Assembly: GCA_963714205.1 (NCBI GenBank)
Contig: CAVQNQ010000003.1
Span: 372,001 to 436,000 of the forward strand
DNA: 64,000 bases
Direction of reading: 5' to 3'
Source of the DNA: CAVQNQ01 sp963714205
GTDB taxonomy: Bacteria; Acidobacteriota; Terriglobia; Bryobacterales; Bryobacteraceae
The notes beneath the pieces are model-generated. The model saw only the letters and a program-made list of their open reading frames with translations, was not told the DNA's origin and did no database searches. Both the position numbers and the translations under genes were made by a program. Positions 50,826 through 59,794 of this stretch are shown piece by piece (positions within the stretch are counted from its first letter, which is position 1; each line of letters opens with the position of its first letter).

Positions 50826-51024
50826 CGCGGAGACGCGGAGGCGCGGAGATTTCGCGGAGAAAAAAAAAGAAAGACCGCCACCGAAGGTGGAGGTCGAGGA
50901 TGAGCACGGACCTCCGCTTCCTCAGCGAGCGAAATAGGCCGGCGATACTACGCGGCCGATAAAACATGCGGAGCGTCTTTCTGTATGCTTACTCCGCGAA
51001 TCTCCGCGCCTCCGCGTCTCCGCG
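50826..51024. repeat. 33/34-bp inverted repeat of a GCGGAG-rich unit
   Basis: Left arm 50826-50859 and right arm 50992-51024 are reverse complements except for one missing A, separated by 132 bp. The unit is a run of CTCCGCG..CTCCGCGCCTCCGCGT-type hexamers. A diverged third copy lies at 59670-59693 before the aminotransferase gene. Units of this kind occur as dispersed intergenic repeats in several phyla (from memory). Confidence 0.8.
50860..50895 (-). terminator. Intrinsic terminator on the minus strand, upstream of recO
   Basis: Minus strand reads GACCTCCACC-TTC-GGTGGCGGTC (50895-50873), nine pairs with one mismatch, then TTTC followed by nine T (50868-50860). It is in the leader of recO, 120 bp before the start, so it could act as an attenuator or stop transcription arriving from the mutL side. 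Confidence 0.65.
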
Positions 51025-51065
51025 GTGTGCTGAAGATACACTTCGCAGGCTATAGTGGACCTAGC

Positions 51066-53075
51066 ATGGGCCGCATCCGCATCCTCCCCGATCAGGTTGC
51101 CAATAAGATCGCCGCCGGTGAAGTGGTGGAGCGCCCCGCTTCGGTGGTCAAGGAGTTGATGGAGAACTCGCTCGACGCCGGCGCGACCGATCTGCGGATC
51201 GAAGTGGAGTCCGGCGGACGGCGCCTGATGCGCGTCTCCGACGATGGCACCGGCATGCTGCGCGACGATGCGCTGCTGGCCTTCGAGCGCCACGCCACCA
51301 GCAAGCTGCGCGATGTCAAGGATCTGCTCACCATCTCCACGCTCGGCTTCCGCGGGGAAGCACTGCCCTCGATCGCCTCGGTCTCGCGCCTGCTGCTCGA
51401 AACCCGCTCGGCCGAAGAGACCACCGGCACGCGCATCGAAATCGCCGGCGGCAAGATGCTGCGCTGCGAGGAAACCGCGCTCGGCGGCGGCACCTCCATC
51501 ACGGTGCGGGACCTCTTTTATAATGTGCCGGCGCGCCGGAAATTCCTGCGCACCGAGCCCACCGAGCTGGCGCACATTGCGTCGCTCGCGACCCACTACA
51601 GCCTGGCCCACCCCGATAAGACTCTGCGGCTCTCGAGCGGCCCCATGGAGTTGCTGCACGTCACGCCCGTGGCCACGCTCGCCGAGCGCGTCTACCAGGT
51701 ATTCGGCGGTCAGGTGCTCGAAGAGCTGGTGGAGATCGGCGTGCGCGAACGGGAGCTTTTCCTTCCGCCGCCCGTCGTCGCGCCCGGGGAGGCCATCGCC
51801 GAGTTCCGCCGCGAACCGGACGAGCCGTCCACGCGCCTCTTTCGCCTCTCGGGCTTCTTCTCGCGCCCGCAAGTGCAGAAGGGCAATCGCAATTCAATCT
51901 ATATCTTCGTAAACCGCCGGCTCATCCGGGACCGCCTGCTGCTGCACGCGCTTTCCTCGGCCTATCACAACCTTATGCCGGCGGCGGCCTTTCCCTTCGC
52001 GCTGCTGTTTCTCGAATGCGCCCCCGAGGAGGTGGATGTCAACGTGCACCCTTCCAAGACCGAGGTGCGCTTCCGGCACGGTTCGTTCGTGCACGATTTC
52101 GTGCGCGATACCATCCGCGAACGGCTCATCGAGAGCCGCCCCGCGCCGTCGTTTTCGCCCGCGCCGCGCCCCACGCCGGCGGCCCAACCGGGCGCGCGTC
52201 TGCCGTACTCCGAGTTCAGCCAGATGATCGAGGACGAAGCGCCCGCGGCCCTCAGCCTGGCCGAGGCGGCAGCCGTTCCCGCGCCGGCGCTTCCCGATAT
52301 CCCGCTGCCCGATGCCGCGCTGCCCGAGTTCAATCTACGCCCCACGGCCCCGCCGCCCGAGCGCCTGGATTTCACCGCGCCGCCGCTCGAGGTCGCGCCG
52401 GGGCCGGCGCCCTCAGGCAAGCTCTCGCGCCATCTCGATAGCCACGGCGAATTCCCTCCGGATGCCATTCCTCCGCCGGAGATGTCGCTTTCGGTGCTCT
52501 CCGATCTGCGCCCGCTGGGCCAGATTCACGAGAGCTTCATCATCGCGGCCGGCCGCGACGGCCTGTGGATCGTCGATCAGCACGTGGCTCACGAACGCAT
52601 CCTGTTCGAACAGGTGCTCAAGCAGCGGGCCGCCGGGCGCGTGGAGATGCAGCGGCTGCTGATGCCGCTCATCGTGCAGCTCACGCCGGAGCAGCAGATC
52701 GATTACGCCCGCATCGCCGGCGAGCTGAACGCCTCGGGCTTCGAAACCGAGCCGTTCGGCAACCGCACAGTAGCCATCAAAGCCGCCCCCGCCGCCATCG
52801 CCGCGCCGGATCTGGAGAAGATCCTTTTTGAAATCCTGGAGACCGCCGAGGGTGAACTGCGGGGCGCCTCCCTGGACGATCTCCGCCGCGGCATTTGCGC
52901 ATCCATCGCCTGCCGGGCGGCCATCAAGATCAACACGCGCCTGGACGCCGCCAAGATGGAGTGGCTCCTGCGCGCGCTGGCCTCGACCGATTGCCCCATG
53001 AGCTGCCCGCACGGCCGCCCCATCGCCCTGCACTATTCCACGCGCGAAATCCTTAAAGCGTTCCACCGGATTTAG
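51066..53075 (+). CDS. mutL: DNA mismatch repair protein MutL
   Basis: 669 residues from the ATG at 51066. GHKL ATPase motifs: VKELMENSLDAGATD, VSDDGTGM, STLGFRGEALPSI and GTSITVRDLFYNVPARRKF. A Pro/Ala-rich linker spans about 370-490. The C-terminal dimer domain has VDQHVAHERILFE, fitting the DQHA(X)2E(X)4E endonuclease signature with Val for Ala, plus ACRAAIK and CPHGRPIALHY metal-site motifs. So it is a nicking-type MutL, as expected without MutH. Stop overlaps the convergent small gene by 4 bp. Confidence 0.96.
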   Translation: MGRIRILPDQVANKIAAGEVVERPASVVKELMENSLDAGATDLRIEVESGGRRLMRVSDDGTGMLRDDALLAFERHATSKLRDVKDLLTISTLGFRGEALPSIASVSRLLLETRSAEETTGTRIEIAGGKMLRCEETALGGGTSITVRDLFYNVPARRKFLRTEPTELAHIASLATHYSLAHPDKTLRLSSGPMELLHVTPVATLAERVYQVFGGQVLEELVEIGVRERELFLPPPVVAPGEAIAEFRREPDEPSTRLFRLSGFFSRPQVQKGNRNSIYIFVNRRLIRDRLLLHALSSAYHNLMPAAAFPFALLFLECAPEEVDVNVHPSKTEVRFRHGSFVHDFVRDTIRERLIESRPAPSFSPAPRPTPAAQPGARLPYSEFSQMIEDEAPAALSLAEAAAVPAPALPDIPLPDAALPEFNLRPTAPPPERLDFTAPPLEVAPGPAPSGKLSRHLDSHGEFPPDAIPPPEMSLSVLSDLRPLGQIHESFIIAAGRDGLWIVDQHVAHERILFEQVLKQRAAGRVEMQRLLMPLIVQLTPEQQIDYARIAGELNASGFETEPFGNRTVAIKAAPAAIAAPDLEKILFEILETAEGELRGASLDDLRRGICASIACRAAIKINTRLDAAKMEWLLRALASTDCPMSCPHGRPIALHYSTREILKAFHRI

Positions 53076-53416
53076 GCCGGACGCGGATCGCTCGATCCCT
53101 GCCCTGGCGCATCGGAGCGGCTGCGGGGACCGAACATACCCTGGCAGAATTGTTCGCGCTCCTCGGGCGTCATCTGCTGCCAGCGTTCGTTCATCCGGCG
53201 TTTCCAGTGTCCGCCATGCCTGCCGTGAAATCCTCCGAACAGGATTTTGCTCAAGATCAAGACCCCGAGCGCTTGCCAAAAGGTGATCGAGTGTAATCCG
53301 AACACCGCCGGCGCGAGCCAGTTCCACAGGCTCATCACCACGAATCCGAAAACCGCCACGGCCACAAGCCCCATGGCCCCGATTTTCAGTCCTCTTTTCA
53401 CCCATCGTGCGTTCAT
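53072..53416 (-). CDS. Small membrane protein, partner of the sigma factor
   Basis: 114 residues from the ATG at 53416. TM segments at about 12-32 (IGAMGLVAVAVFGFVVMSLW) and 40-60 (HSITFWQALGVLILSKILFG). The C-terminal region is basic then acidic (HGRHGGHWKRRMNERWQQM; TPEEREQF), resembling metal-sensing CnrX/RcnB-type helices in a loose way. Located 10 bp after the ECF sigma gene on the same strand, so it may regulate it as an anti-sigma-like partner. Family not identified. Confidence 0.65.
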   Translation of the reverse strand: MNARWVKRGLKIGAMGLVAVAVFGFVVMSLWNWLAPAVFGLHSITFWQALGVLILSKILFGGFHGRHGGHWKRRMNERWQQMTPEEREQFCQGMFGPRSRSDAPGQGSSDPRPA

Positions 53417-53426
53417 ATTTTTGTCC

Positions 53427-54023
53427 TCATAAACTCGTAAACTCTTCGTAAATGGCTCGCAGCCGGCGCCGCAAGTGAAGAACCGCATAATGCTTGCGCG
53501 AGAGGAGCGTGTTGATGCTCAGCCCCGTCTCTTCGGCAAGCTGCTTGAAGCTCCGGCCGTCTACTTCATGCGCCATGAACACCTCGCGCTGTTCCTCGGG
53601 AAGCTCGTCTAAAGCCGCTTCGAGTTCCTCGAGCAGCACGCTCCGCGCGTACAGGGCTTCCGGTCCGGCATCCGGCGATGGCAGCAGATCCTCGAGACGG
53701 ATCGGGTCTTCTTCACCCGCGTTCACGGGAACCTCGCCGCTGCCCTCGGGCCTTCTCTTGCGGAACCGGTCGATGATGCGATTCCGCGCCACACGATAAA
53801 GCCAGGCGCCAACCTGCTCGACAGGCTTCATCAACCGATACGCTTCCGTCAATTCGTAGAAGACATCCTGCAGGATGTCTTCCGCATCCCCTTCGTCGTC
53901 CACGCGCTTCCGGATGAAACGGAGCAGCCGCCGGCCCTCGCCCTCGATCGCCTCCGAGATACGCCGATTCTGCGCGGTGCGCGGCTCGCCGGGTTCGCTT
54001 GTGACGCTCAGGACATCCTCCAT
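53427..54023 (-). CDS. ECF-family RNA polymerase sigma factor
   Basis: 198 residues. Region 2 (FIRKRVDDEGDAEDILQDVF; VGAWLYRVARNRIIDRFRKR) binds core RNA polymerase and the -10 element. Region 4 (ALDELPEEQREVFMAHEVDG; SFKQLAEETGLSINTLLSRK) recognises the -35 element. The linker between them is long and acidic. First gene of a two-gene minus-strand operon with the small membrane protein. A palindrome lies just upstream. Confidence 0.92.
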   Translation of the reverse strand: MEDVLSVTSEPGEPRTAQNRRISEAIEGEGRRLLRFIRKRVDDEGDAEDILQDVFYELTEAYRLMKPVEQVGAWLYRVARNRIIDRFRKRRPEGSGEVPVNAGEEDPIRLEDLLPSPDAGPEALYARSVLLEELEAALDELPEEQREVFMAHEVDGRSFKQLAEETGLSINTLLSRKHYAVLHLRRRLRAIYEEFTSL

Positions 54024-54061
54024 CTACTTCTGTAGACGAACGGGCTGGCCGGATATTGTAG

Positions 54062-54091
54062 GGGAGCCAAATATTTGGCTACGCAGCTCCC
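54062..54091. promoter_or_regulatory. Palindrome between the sigma factor and uvrD genes
   Basis: AGCCAAATATTTGGCT (54065-54080) is a perfect 16-bp palindrome, nested in GGGAGC (54062-54067) and GCTCCC (54086-54091). It lies in the divergent region between 54023 and 54148. It could be an operator or a cruciform; no protein assigned. Confidence 0.5.
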
Positions 54092-54147
54092 GCGAATCTC
54101 GTAACGCGCGTAATTCCCGCATGTTACACTCGTAGGTTGCCCATCTC

Positions 54148-56508
54148 ATGGATTTTCTCAAAGGGCTGAACGCGCAGCAGAGAGAGGCGGTCACCCATAC
54201 CGAGGGGCCTCTTCTGATCCTGGCCGGCGCCGGCAGCGGTAAGACTCGGGTCATCACGCACCGGCTTGCGTACATCGTCACGGCCCGGCGCGTGCCGCCG
54301 TCGGCCGTCCTGGCCGTCACCTTCACCAATAAAGCAGCCAATGAGATGCGCGATCGCGTGGTTTCGCTGCTCGAGGGCGTGCGCCTGGACTCGGCGCCCA
54401 ATGTCTCGACGTTTCACTCCTTTTGCGTGCGGCTGCTGCGGCGCGACGGCGATTCGCTGGCGCGCGTCCGCCCTGGATTCACGCGGCGCTTCAGCATCTA
54501 CGATGAAGACGACCAGCTGGGAATTGTCAAGGCCGCCTACCGGGCGCTGGGGCTGGAAGAAAAGGAATTCATGCAGTACCGCGCGGCGCTCTCACGCATC
54601 AGCCGCGCCAAGAACGTGAACCAGGGCCCCGAGGATCTTTACAAGCAGGCGGTGAATAAAGAGACCGAGGCGCTGGCGGCCGTTTTCAAGGAATACGAGA
54701 AGGCCCTGCACAGCGCCAACGCGCTGGATTTCGACGATCTGCTGCTGGAGACCGTCCGCCTGCTGCGCACCGACGACGCCACCCGGGAGGCCTGGAACCG
54801 CCGCCTCAGCTATGTGATGATCGACGAGTACCAGGACACCAACCGCGCCCAATACGAGCTGATGCGCCTGCTCTCGGAAGCGCACCGCAACGTCTGCGTG
54901 GTGGGCGACGAGGACCAATCGATTTATAGCTGGCGCGGGGCCGACATCCGCAACATCCTCGATTTCGAGCGCGATTTCCCCAACGCCGCCACCATACGGC
55001 TGGAGCAGAATTACCGCTCGACCAAGACCATCCTGGCGGCGGCCTCCGCGGTGGTGGAAAACAATAAGGCCCGCAAAGGGAAGAAGCTCTGGACCGAAGC
55101 CGGCGAGGGCGAGATGGTGGGAGTCTACGCGGCCTTCGACGCGGAAAACGAGGCTCTGTTCATCGCCGACACGATCGAGAAGCACGTGGCCGCGCACCCC
55201 GGAGATCGCGTGGCGGTGCTCTACCGGACCAACTTCCAGTCCCGGCAGATCGAGGAGGCGCTGCGGCGCTACGGGCGCAAGTACAACATCGTGGGCGGCT
55301 TCAGCTTCTACCAGCGGGCCGAGATCAAAGACACGCTGGCCTACCTGAAACTGGCCGTTTCCAACACCGATTCGGCCAGCCTGCTGCGCGTGGTCAACGT
55401 ACCGGCGCGCGGCATCGGGCGCACCACGGTGGAGCAGATCGAGCGGCATGCGCGCGAACACGGCCTCAATCTGTGGGACTCCATCCAGCACATCGTGGAC
55501 GACGAGCACCTTTCCACGCGCTCGCAATCCTCGTTGGTGAATTTTCGCAATCTCATCCAGGAGCTCTCGCTGGTGGCCAGCGATTCGCCGCTGCCGGAAC
55601 TGCTCCGTTTCATCCTCGACCGCACCGGCTACCGCCGCATGTTGCAGCAGGAGAAAACGCCCGATTCCGAAACGCGCCTGGAGAACCTGGACGAGCTGAT
55701 CTCGGCCGCGGCCGAAGCCGCCGAGCGCGGTGAATCCGCGTCCGATTTTCTGGACCATGCCGCGCTGGTGGCGGAAGCCGATGCCTATGACGGCGAGGCG
55801 CCCGTCAACCTGCTCACCCTGCACAACGCCAAGGGCCTGGAGTTTCACCTGGTATTTCTCTCCGGCCTCGAGATGGGTCTGTTTCCGCACAGCCGCTCGA
55901 TGGATTCGGAGGCCGCTCTCGAGGAGGAGCGGCGCCTTTGCTACGTGGGCATGACGCGCGCGCGCAAGCGGCTGGTTCTGAGCTGGGCGAAATACCGGCG
56001 GCGCTATGGCGGCGGCGATCAGGAGCGCTCGACGCCCTCGTGGTTCCTGAACGAAGTGCCCGCGAACCTGGTGATCGATATGGGGCCGCGGGACGATCCC
56101 GGCGAAGTAAACCTGACCGCCGAGCGCCACGATGCGCGGCAATCGGCGCGGCGCAACACCTTCACCGGCAAGACCTACAATTCGCTCGAAAACGTGGCGC
56201 AGTTTTTCGGCGAGCGCGGGCTCCCGTTCAATCCCGGCAAACCGGTTATCGCGCCGCCGCAGCTTCCCGCGCCGGTGGCGCCCCAGCTTCCGCGCCCGCC
56301 TCTCGCCGCCAAGCCTCTGCCCGCCGCGCCGTCCGCGCCGCGCCGGGGAGCGCGCGCGGGCATGACCGTCGAGCATCCCAAGTACGGCACCGGAACCGTG
56401 GTGCGGCGCGAAGGCGAAGGCGATGATGCTAAGATCACTGTTAACTTCGCTCGCTTCGGTCTCAAGAAACTGATCGAAAAGTACGCAGGATTGAAAAAAA
56501 ACGGATGA
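54148..56508 (+). CDS. UvrD/PcrA-family DNA helicase
   Basis: 786 residues, usual length. SF1A motifs in order: NAQQREAVTHTEGPLLILAG with Walker A AGAGSGKT, FTNKAANEMRDRV, DFDDLLLET, VMIDEYQDTNRAQYELM (Walker B), GDEDQSIYSWRGAD, LEQNYRST, TLHNAKGLEFHLVFL and CYVGMTRARKRLVL. The C-terminal tail has a Tudor-like RNA-polymerase-binding domain (GMTVEHPKYGTGTVVRREGE). Acts in nucleotide excision and replication-transcription conflict repair. Its stop overlaps the ATG of a 52-residue ORF. Confidence 0.95.
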   Translation: MDFLKGLNAQQREAVTHTEGPLLILAGAGSGKTRVITHRLAYIVTARRVPPSAVLAVTFTNKAANEMRDRVVSLLEGVRLDSAPNVSTFHSFCVRLLRRDGDSLARVRPGFTRRFSIYDEDDQLGIVKAAYRALGLEEKEFMQYRAALSRISRAKNVNQGPEDLYKQAVNKETEALAAVFKEYEKALHSANALDFDDLLLETVRLLRTDDATREAWNRRLSYVMIDEYQDTNRAQYELMRLLSEAHRNVCVVGDEDQSIYSWRGADIRNILDFERDFPNAATIRLEQNYRSTKTILAAASAVVENNKARKGKKLWTEAGEGEMVGVYAAFDAENEALFIADTIEKHVAAHPGDRVAVLYRTNFQSRQIEEALRRYGRKYNIVGGFSFYQRAEIKDTLAYLKLAVSNTDSASLLRVVNVPARGIGRTTVEQIERHAREHGLNLWDSIQHIVDDEHLSTRSQSSLVNFRNLIQELSLVASDSPLPELLRFILDRTGYRRMLQQEKTPDSETRLENLDELISAAAEAAERGESASDFLDHAALVAEADAYDGEAPVNLLTLHNAKGLEFHLVFLSGLEMGLFPHSRSMDSEAALEEERRLCYVGMTRARKRLVLSWAKYRRRYGGGDQERSTPSWFLNEVPANLVIDMGPRDDPGEVNLTAERHDARQSARRNTFTGKTYNSLENVAQFFGERGLPFNPGKPVIAPPQLPAPVAPQLPRPPLAAKPLPAAPSAPRRGARAGMTVEHPKYGTGTVVRREGEGDDAKITVNFARFGLKKLIEKYAGLKKNG

Positions 56509-56663
56509 ACACGAAGAACATCACCGATAAAGCCGAACGCAAGAAAGCGATCCGCACGGCGCGCAAGAAAGCGGCCCCCAAGGCCAAGCGCGCGGCCGGC
56601 GTGGCGCGCGGCTCCCAGAAGAAGCGCATTCGCCACCAGGCGCAGGGCCAGCGCAAGCGCTAG
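56505..56663 (+). CDS. 52-aa Lys/Arg/Ala-rich basic peptide
   Basis: ORF from the ATG at 56505 (ATGA overlap with the helicase stop) to the TAG at 56661-56663. Opening MNTKNITDKAERKKAIRTA, then Lys/Arg/Ala repeats (KKAAPKAKRAA; GSQKKRIRHQ) to the end. About 40% basic residues and no acidic patch after residue 12, like histone-H1-tail or nucleoid-associated peptides. Below usual gene-calling length; translational coupling to the helicase supports it. Confidence 0.6.
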   Translation: MNTKNITDKAERKKAIRTARKKAAPKAKRAAGVARGSQKKRIRHQAQGQRKR

Positions 56664-56681
56664 CGGGTCGGGGCGGCGAAT

Positions 56682-58178
56682 TTGAACCTCTTCCGGACGA
56701 AGAGCATCGAGTCGCTGATCGCCGCCTCCGAAGATCCGGAGCGGAAACTCCGCCGGACTTTGGGACCCTGGAGCCTCACGGCGCTGGGCATCGGCGCGGT
56801 GATCGGCTCGGGCATCTTTACGCTGACGGGCACGGCCGCAGCCGGCAAGGTCGTTGCCATCAAGTCGCTCCTCAACGCCACGGTTATCGACCTGGCCCTT
56901 TACGGCACCCACGCCGGGTCGCAGTTGGGAAGGCCGGGCGCGGGTCCGGCCATCACGCTCTCGTTCCTGCTGGTGGCGGTCGCCTGCGCGTTCGCCGGCC
57001 TGTGCTACGCGGAGCTGGCTTCCATGATTCCCGTGGCGGGCAGCGCCTACACCTACGCCTACGCGATCCTGGGCGAACTGGTGGCCTGGATCATCGGGTG
57101 GGATCTCATCCTGGAGTACGCCGTCTCGAACATGTCGGTGGCGGTGGGTTTTTCGGCCTATCTACAAGACCTGTGCGATAACCTCTTCGGATTTCATTTG
57201 CCGCCGCAGCTCGCCTATCCGCCCTTCCCGGCCGCGGGAGGGCCGGCCGGCTGGTTTAACGTGCCGGCGCTCCTCATCACCCTGGCGGTGACCTGCGTGC
57301 TGGTGCGCGGCGTAAGAGAGAGCGCGGAGACGAACACCGTGATGGTGGCGATCAAAATCCTGGCCATCCTGATTTTCTGCCTGGGCGCCGCTCGCGCCAT
57401 TCAGCCCGCCAACTGGAAGCCCTTCGCGCCGCATGGATTCCCGGGGATTCTCACGGGCGCTTCGATCGTGTTCTTCACCTATATCGGATTCGATTCCATC
57501 TCCACCGCCGCCGAGGAGTGCCGCAAACCGCAGCGCGACCTGCCGATAGGCATCCTCGCGACGCTGGTGATCTGCACGATTCTCTACGGCTCGGTCTCGC
57601 TGGTGCTCACCGGCATTGCCAATTACAAAACTCTGGGCACGGATTCGCCCGTGGCGGACGCGCTCAAGGCGCTGGGATATAACAGGCTGCGTCTGGCGGT
57701 GACGGCCGGGGCGCTGGCGGGGATGCTTTCTTCGCTGCTGGTCTACCAATATGGCCAGGCGCGCATCTGGTTTGCGATGTCGCGCGACCGCCTGCTGCCG
57801 GCCATGTTTTCGGCCGTGCACAAGCGCTTTCAGACGCCCTACATCAGCACCTGGATCGCCGGTTTCGTAGTGGGGATTCCAGCGGGCATCTGGGATATCG
57901 ATACCTTCGCGGAGCTGTCCAACATCGGCACGCTGTTCGCTTTCGTGCTGGTTTCGCTCGGCGTGATCGTGCTGCGCTGGAAGCAGCCCGAACGGCCGCG
58001 CTCTTTCCGCGTGCCGCTGGTGCCGCTTTTCCCGATGATCTCGATCGGCTGCTGCCTGGTGCTGATGGCGGGCCTGCCGCTGCTGACCTGGCTGCGCTTC
58101 TTCACCTGGCTGGCGATCGGCCTGGCGATCTACTTCCCCTACGGCCGGAGGCGCAGCACGCTGGTGGAGAAAGCATAG
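56682..58178 (+). CDS. APC-family amino acid permease
   Basis: 498 residues from a TTG at 56682. Family opening LGPWSLTALGIGAVIGSGIF, then about 12-14 TM helices, including CYAELASMIPVAGSAYTYAY (APC consensus) and FFTYIGFDSISTAAEECRKP. Amino acid or polyamine uptake in the inner membrane; the substrate is not readable. An insertion (residues 58-85, KSLLNATVIDLALYGTHAGS) separates TM1 and TM2, unlike most members. Confidence 0.9.
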   Translation: MNLFRTKSIESLIAASEDPERKLRRTLGPWSLTALGIGAVIGSGIFTLTGTAAAGKVVAIKSLLNATVIDLALYGTHAGSQLGRPGAGPAITLSFLLVAVACAFAGLCYAELASMIPVAGSAYTYAYAILGELVAWIIGWDLILEYAVSNMSVAVGFSAYLQDLCDNLFGFHLPPQLAYPPFPAAGGPAGWFNVPALLITLAVTCVLVRGVRESAETNTVMVAIKILAILIFCLGAARAIQPANWKPFAPHGFPGILTGASIVFFTYIGFDSISTAAEECRKPQRDLPIGILATLVICTILYGSVSLVLTGIANYKTLGTDSPVADALKALGYNRLRLAVTAGALAGMLSSLLVYQYGQARIWFAMSRDRLLPAMFSAVHKRFQTPYISTWIAGFVVGIPAGIWDIDTFAELSNIGTLFAFVLVSLGVIVLRWKQPERPRSFRVPLVPLFPMISIGCCLVLMAGLPLLTWLRFFTWLAIGLAIYFPYGRRRSTLVEKA

Positions 58179-58199
58179 CGGCGATCTCAGGAGGCGGCC

Positions 58200-58451
58200 A
58201 TGGTTCAGGCGACGATCTGTTATCCGGATGGTACGAGAATCGAAGCGATTCTCGTGTCGATCGACAGGCACTCGATGCGTCTAGTCACCCGCGAAGGCGA
58301 CGACACGCTGGAGCTGAGGCTGGACCGCGGGAATTGGAGCGACGAGCACGGCGTGGCCGTCGAGTTGGAGGCGTTGATCTCGGATGGCAAGCCGGTCGCG
58401 AACATCTCGGACCTCGCCGGCGCCGGCAGTGCCGAGCGCTTGTGGGATTGA
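58200..58451 (+). CDS. Small hypothetical protein
   Basis: 83 residues with a strong AGGAGG site 6 nt before the ATG. Beta-rich sequence (VQATICYPDGTRIEAILVSI; MRLVTREGDDTLELRLDR), likely a small soluble barrel or sandwich. No family recognised. Follows the permease by 21 bp and is convergent with the aminotransferase. Confidence 0.6.
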   Translation: MVQATICYPDGTRIEAILVSIDRHSMRLVTREGDDTLELRLDRGNWSDEHGVAVELEALISDGKPVANISDLAGAGSAERLWD

Positions 58452-58460
58452 TGCGGCCCG

Positions 58461-58477
58461 GCGCGGCTTAGCCGCGC
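58461..58477. terminator. Hairpin between convergent genes
   Basis: GCGCGGC-TTA-GCCGCGC, a perfect 7-bp stem spanning the stop of the aminotransferase gene and the region after the 83-aa ORF. No U-tract; possible bidirectional transcript end. Confidence 0.4.
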
Positions 58478-59634
58478 GCCACCATGTTCCGCAGGCGCAC
58501 GATCCCTTCGCGAAACGCGCCGGGAGCGGTTAGCAGGCTGACCACCAGGAAAGCCTCGGATTCGAAGTCGTAAAAGAAACCCGGCTGGACCAGGACGCCT
58601 TCGTCCGTGAGCAGATCGAGAGCCCACTGTTCTTCTCCGCGAATACGGGGCACCTGCACGACGATGTACCAGCCGCCCTCCGTGTCCAGTATGCCGGCCG
58701 CCGATCCAGCCAGCGCCTGGCGCGCGAAGGCCAGGTTGGCGGCCGTGCGCTCGCGGATTTGAAGCCGCACCGTTTCTCCCGCTTCGAGCAGCCGGGCCGC
58801 CGCGCGCTGAACGGGCGTACCCACCGAGAGATACGTATCGGCGATCCACTCCAGCTTGCCATACGCCTCGCTGCGCAACTCCGGCGGCCCTCCCGCGACG
58901 ATCCAGCCCAGCTTCATTTGCGGGAGGCCGGCGATCTTCGAGAGGCCGCTCATCGAAAACCACAGGCAGTCCCGCACGCCTTCCAGGGTGGCCGCGCGCT
59001 CATCGTCGGGCGCGAAGGCATAGTCCGCGAAGACCTCGTCGGAGATCAGCGCAATCCCGCGCGCGGCCGCCAGTCTCTCCAGGCGGGCCAACTCGGCGCG
59101 TTTCACATAGGACCCGGTCGGATTGTTGGGATTCACCAGCACCACGGCGCGTGTGCGGTCATCGATGGCCCCGGCGAGCGCATCCAGATCGATGCTCCAG
59201 CCTCCGTGATAGACGAGCGGATACGAGCGCGCCTCCACCGATTCCATGTTGGCCAGGAATTCGAAGAGCGGATAGGAGGGCCGCGGCACCAGCACATGGT
59301 CGCCCGGATCGGCCAGCAGCTTGAAGAGATAGCTGTAGGCTTCGCTGGTGCTGGCGGTGAGCAGTATGCGCTCCTCGTGCACGCCAAGGCCGCGGGCGGC
59401 GTAGTAAGCCGAGACCGCCTGGCGCGCATCGAGTGCGCCCGCGGGCGAGGGTTCGTAAACGAGCATGCGCTGGTCCGCGAAGGCGATCATCACTTCGCGC
59501 GGGTATTCGAATCCGACGCGAGTGGGATTGGATTCGGTGAGATCCAGAACCGGCGCGCCCGCCAGGCGCCGCGCTTCGACCGCCTCAGTGAGCCGGTTGG
59601 GGCGCGTGTCCCAGTGGAAGCGCGAAGAGAACAT
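58468..59634 (-). CDS. Class I/II PLP-dependent aminotransferase
   Basis: 388 residues from the ATG at 59634 (MFSSRFHWDTRPNRLTEAVE); an upstream frame to 59901 is not coding. Fold-type I landmarks: LLTASTSEAYSYLFKLLADP (cofactor phosphate), VLVNPNNPTGSYVKRAELAR, LISDEVFADYAFAPDDER and the Schiff-base lysine in FSMSGLSKIAGLPQMKLGWI. It transfers amino groups between an amino acid and a 2-oxo acid; the exact substrate is undetermined. Monocistronic. Confidence 0.9.
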   Translation of the reverse strand: MFSSRFHWDTRPNRLTEAVEARRLAGAPVLDLTESNPTRVGFEYPREVMIAFADQRMLVYEPSPAGALDARQAVSAYYAARGLGVHEERILLTASTSEAYSYLFKLLADPGDHVLVPRPSYPLFEFLANMESVEARSYPLVYHGGWSIDLDALAGAIDDRTRAVVLVNPNNPTGSYVKRAELARLERLAAARGIALISDEVFADYAFAPDDERAATLEGVRDCLWFSMSGLSKIAGLPQMKLGWIVAGGPPELRSEAYGKLEWIADTYLSVGTPVQRAAARLLEAGETVRLQIRERTAANLAFARQALAGSAAGILDTEGGWYIVVQVPRIRGEEQWALDLLTDEGVLVQPGFFYDFESEAFLVVSLLTAPGAFREGIVRLRNMVARG

Positions 59635-59669
59635 ATTCGTCTCCGATTGTAACGATTCGGCAACAGCCC

Positions 59670-59693
59670 GCGCGCTTCGCGTCTGCGCGGTGA
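59670..59693. repeat. Diverged copy of the GCGGAG-rich repeat
   Basis: CGCGCTTCGCGTCTGCGCGG resembles the right arm at 50992-51024 (CGCGCCTCCGCGTCTCCGCGG) with three differences. Intergenic, 40-60 bp before the aminotransferase start. Confidence 0.5.
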
Positions 59694-59718
59694 GCTTATA
59701 TTTGTACTTCTCCCGCGC

Positions 59719-59762
59719 TTGACATACGCGCTTCCGGTGAAAATATAATAGGATAGTATTAT
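59719..59762 (+). promoter_or_regulatory. Sigma-70-type promoter with operator-like repeat for the hox operon
   Basis: TTGACA (59719-59724) and TATAAT (59744-59749), 19 bp apart, the best match in the window. ATAATA-GGATAG-TATTAT (59745-59762) is an inverted repeat overlapping the -10 box, a probable repressor site. GGAGGGG and GGAGG stand before the ATG at 59795. Confidence 0.7.
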
Positions 59763-59794
59763 CTGAAAAAAGTGGGAGGGGTTGGAGGCGATAC

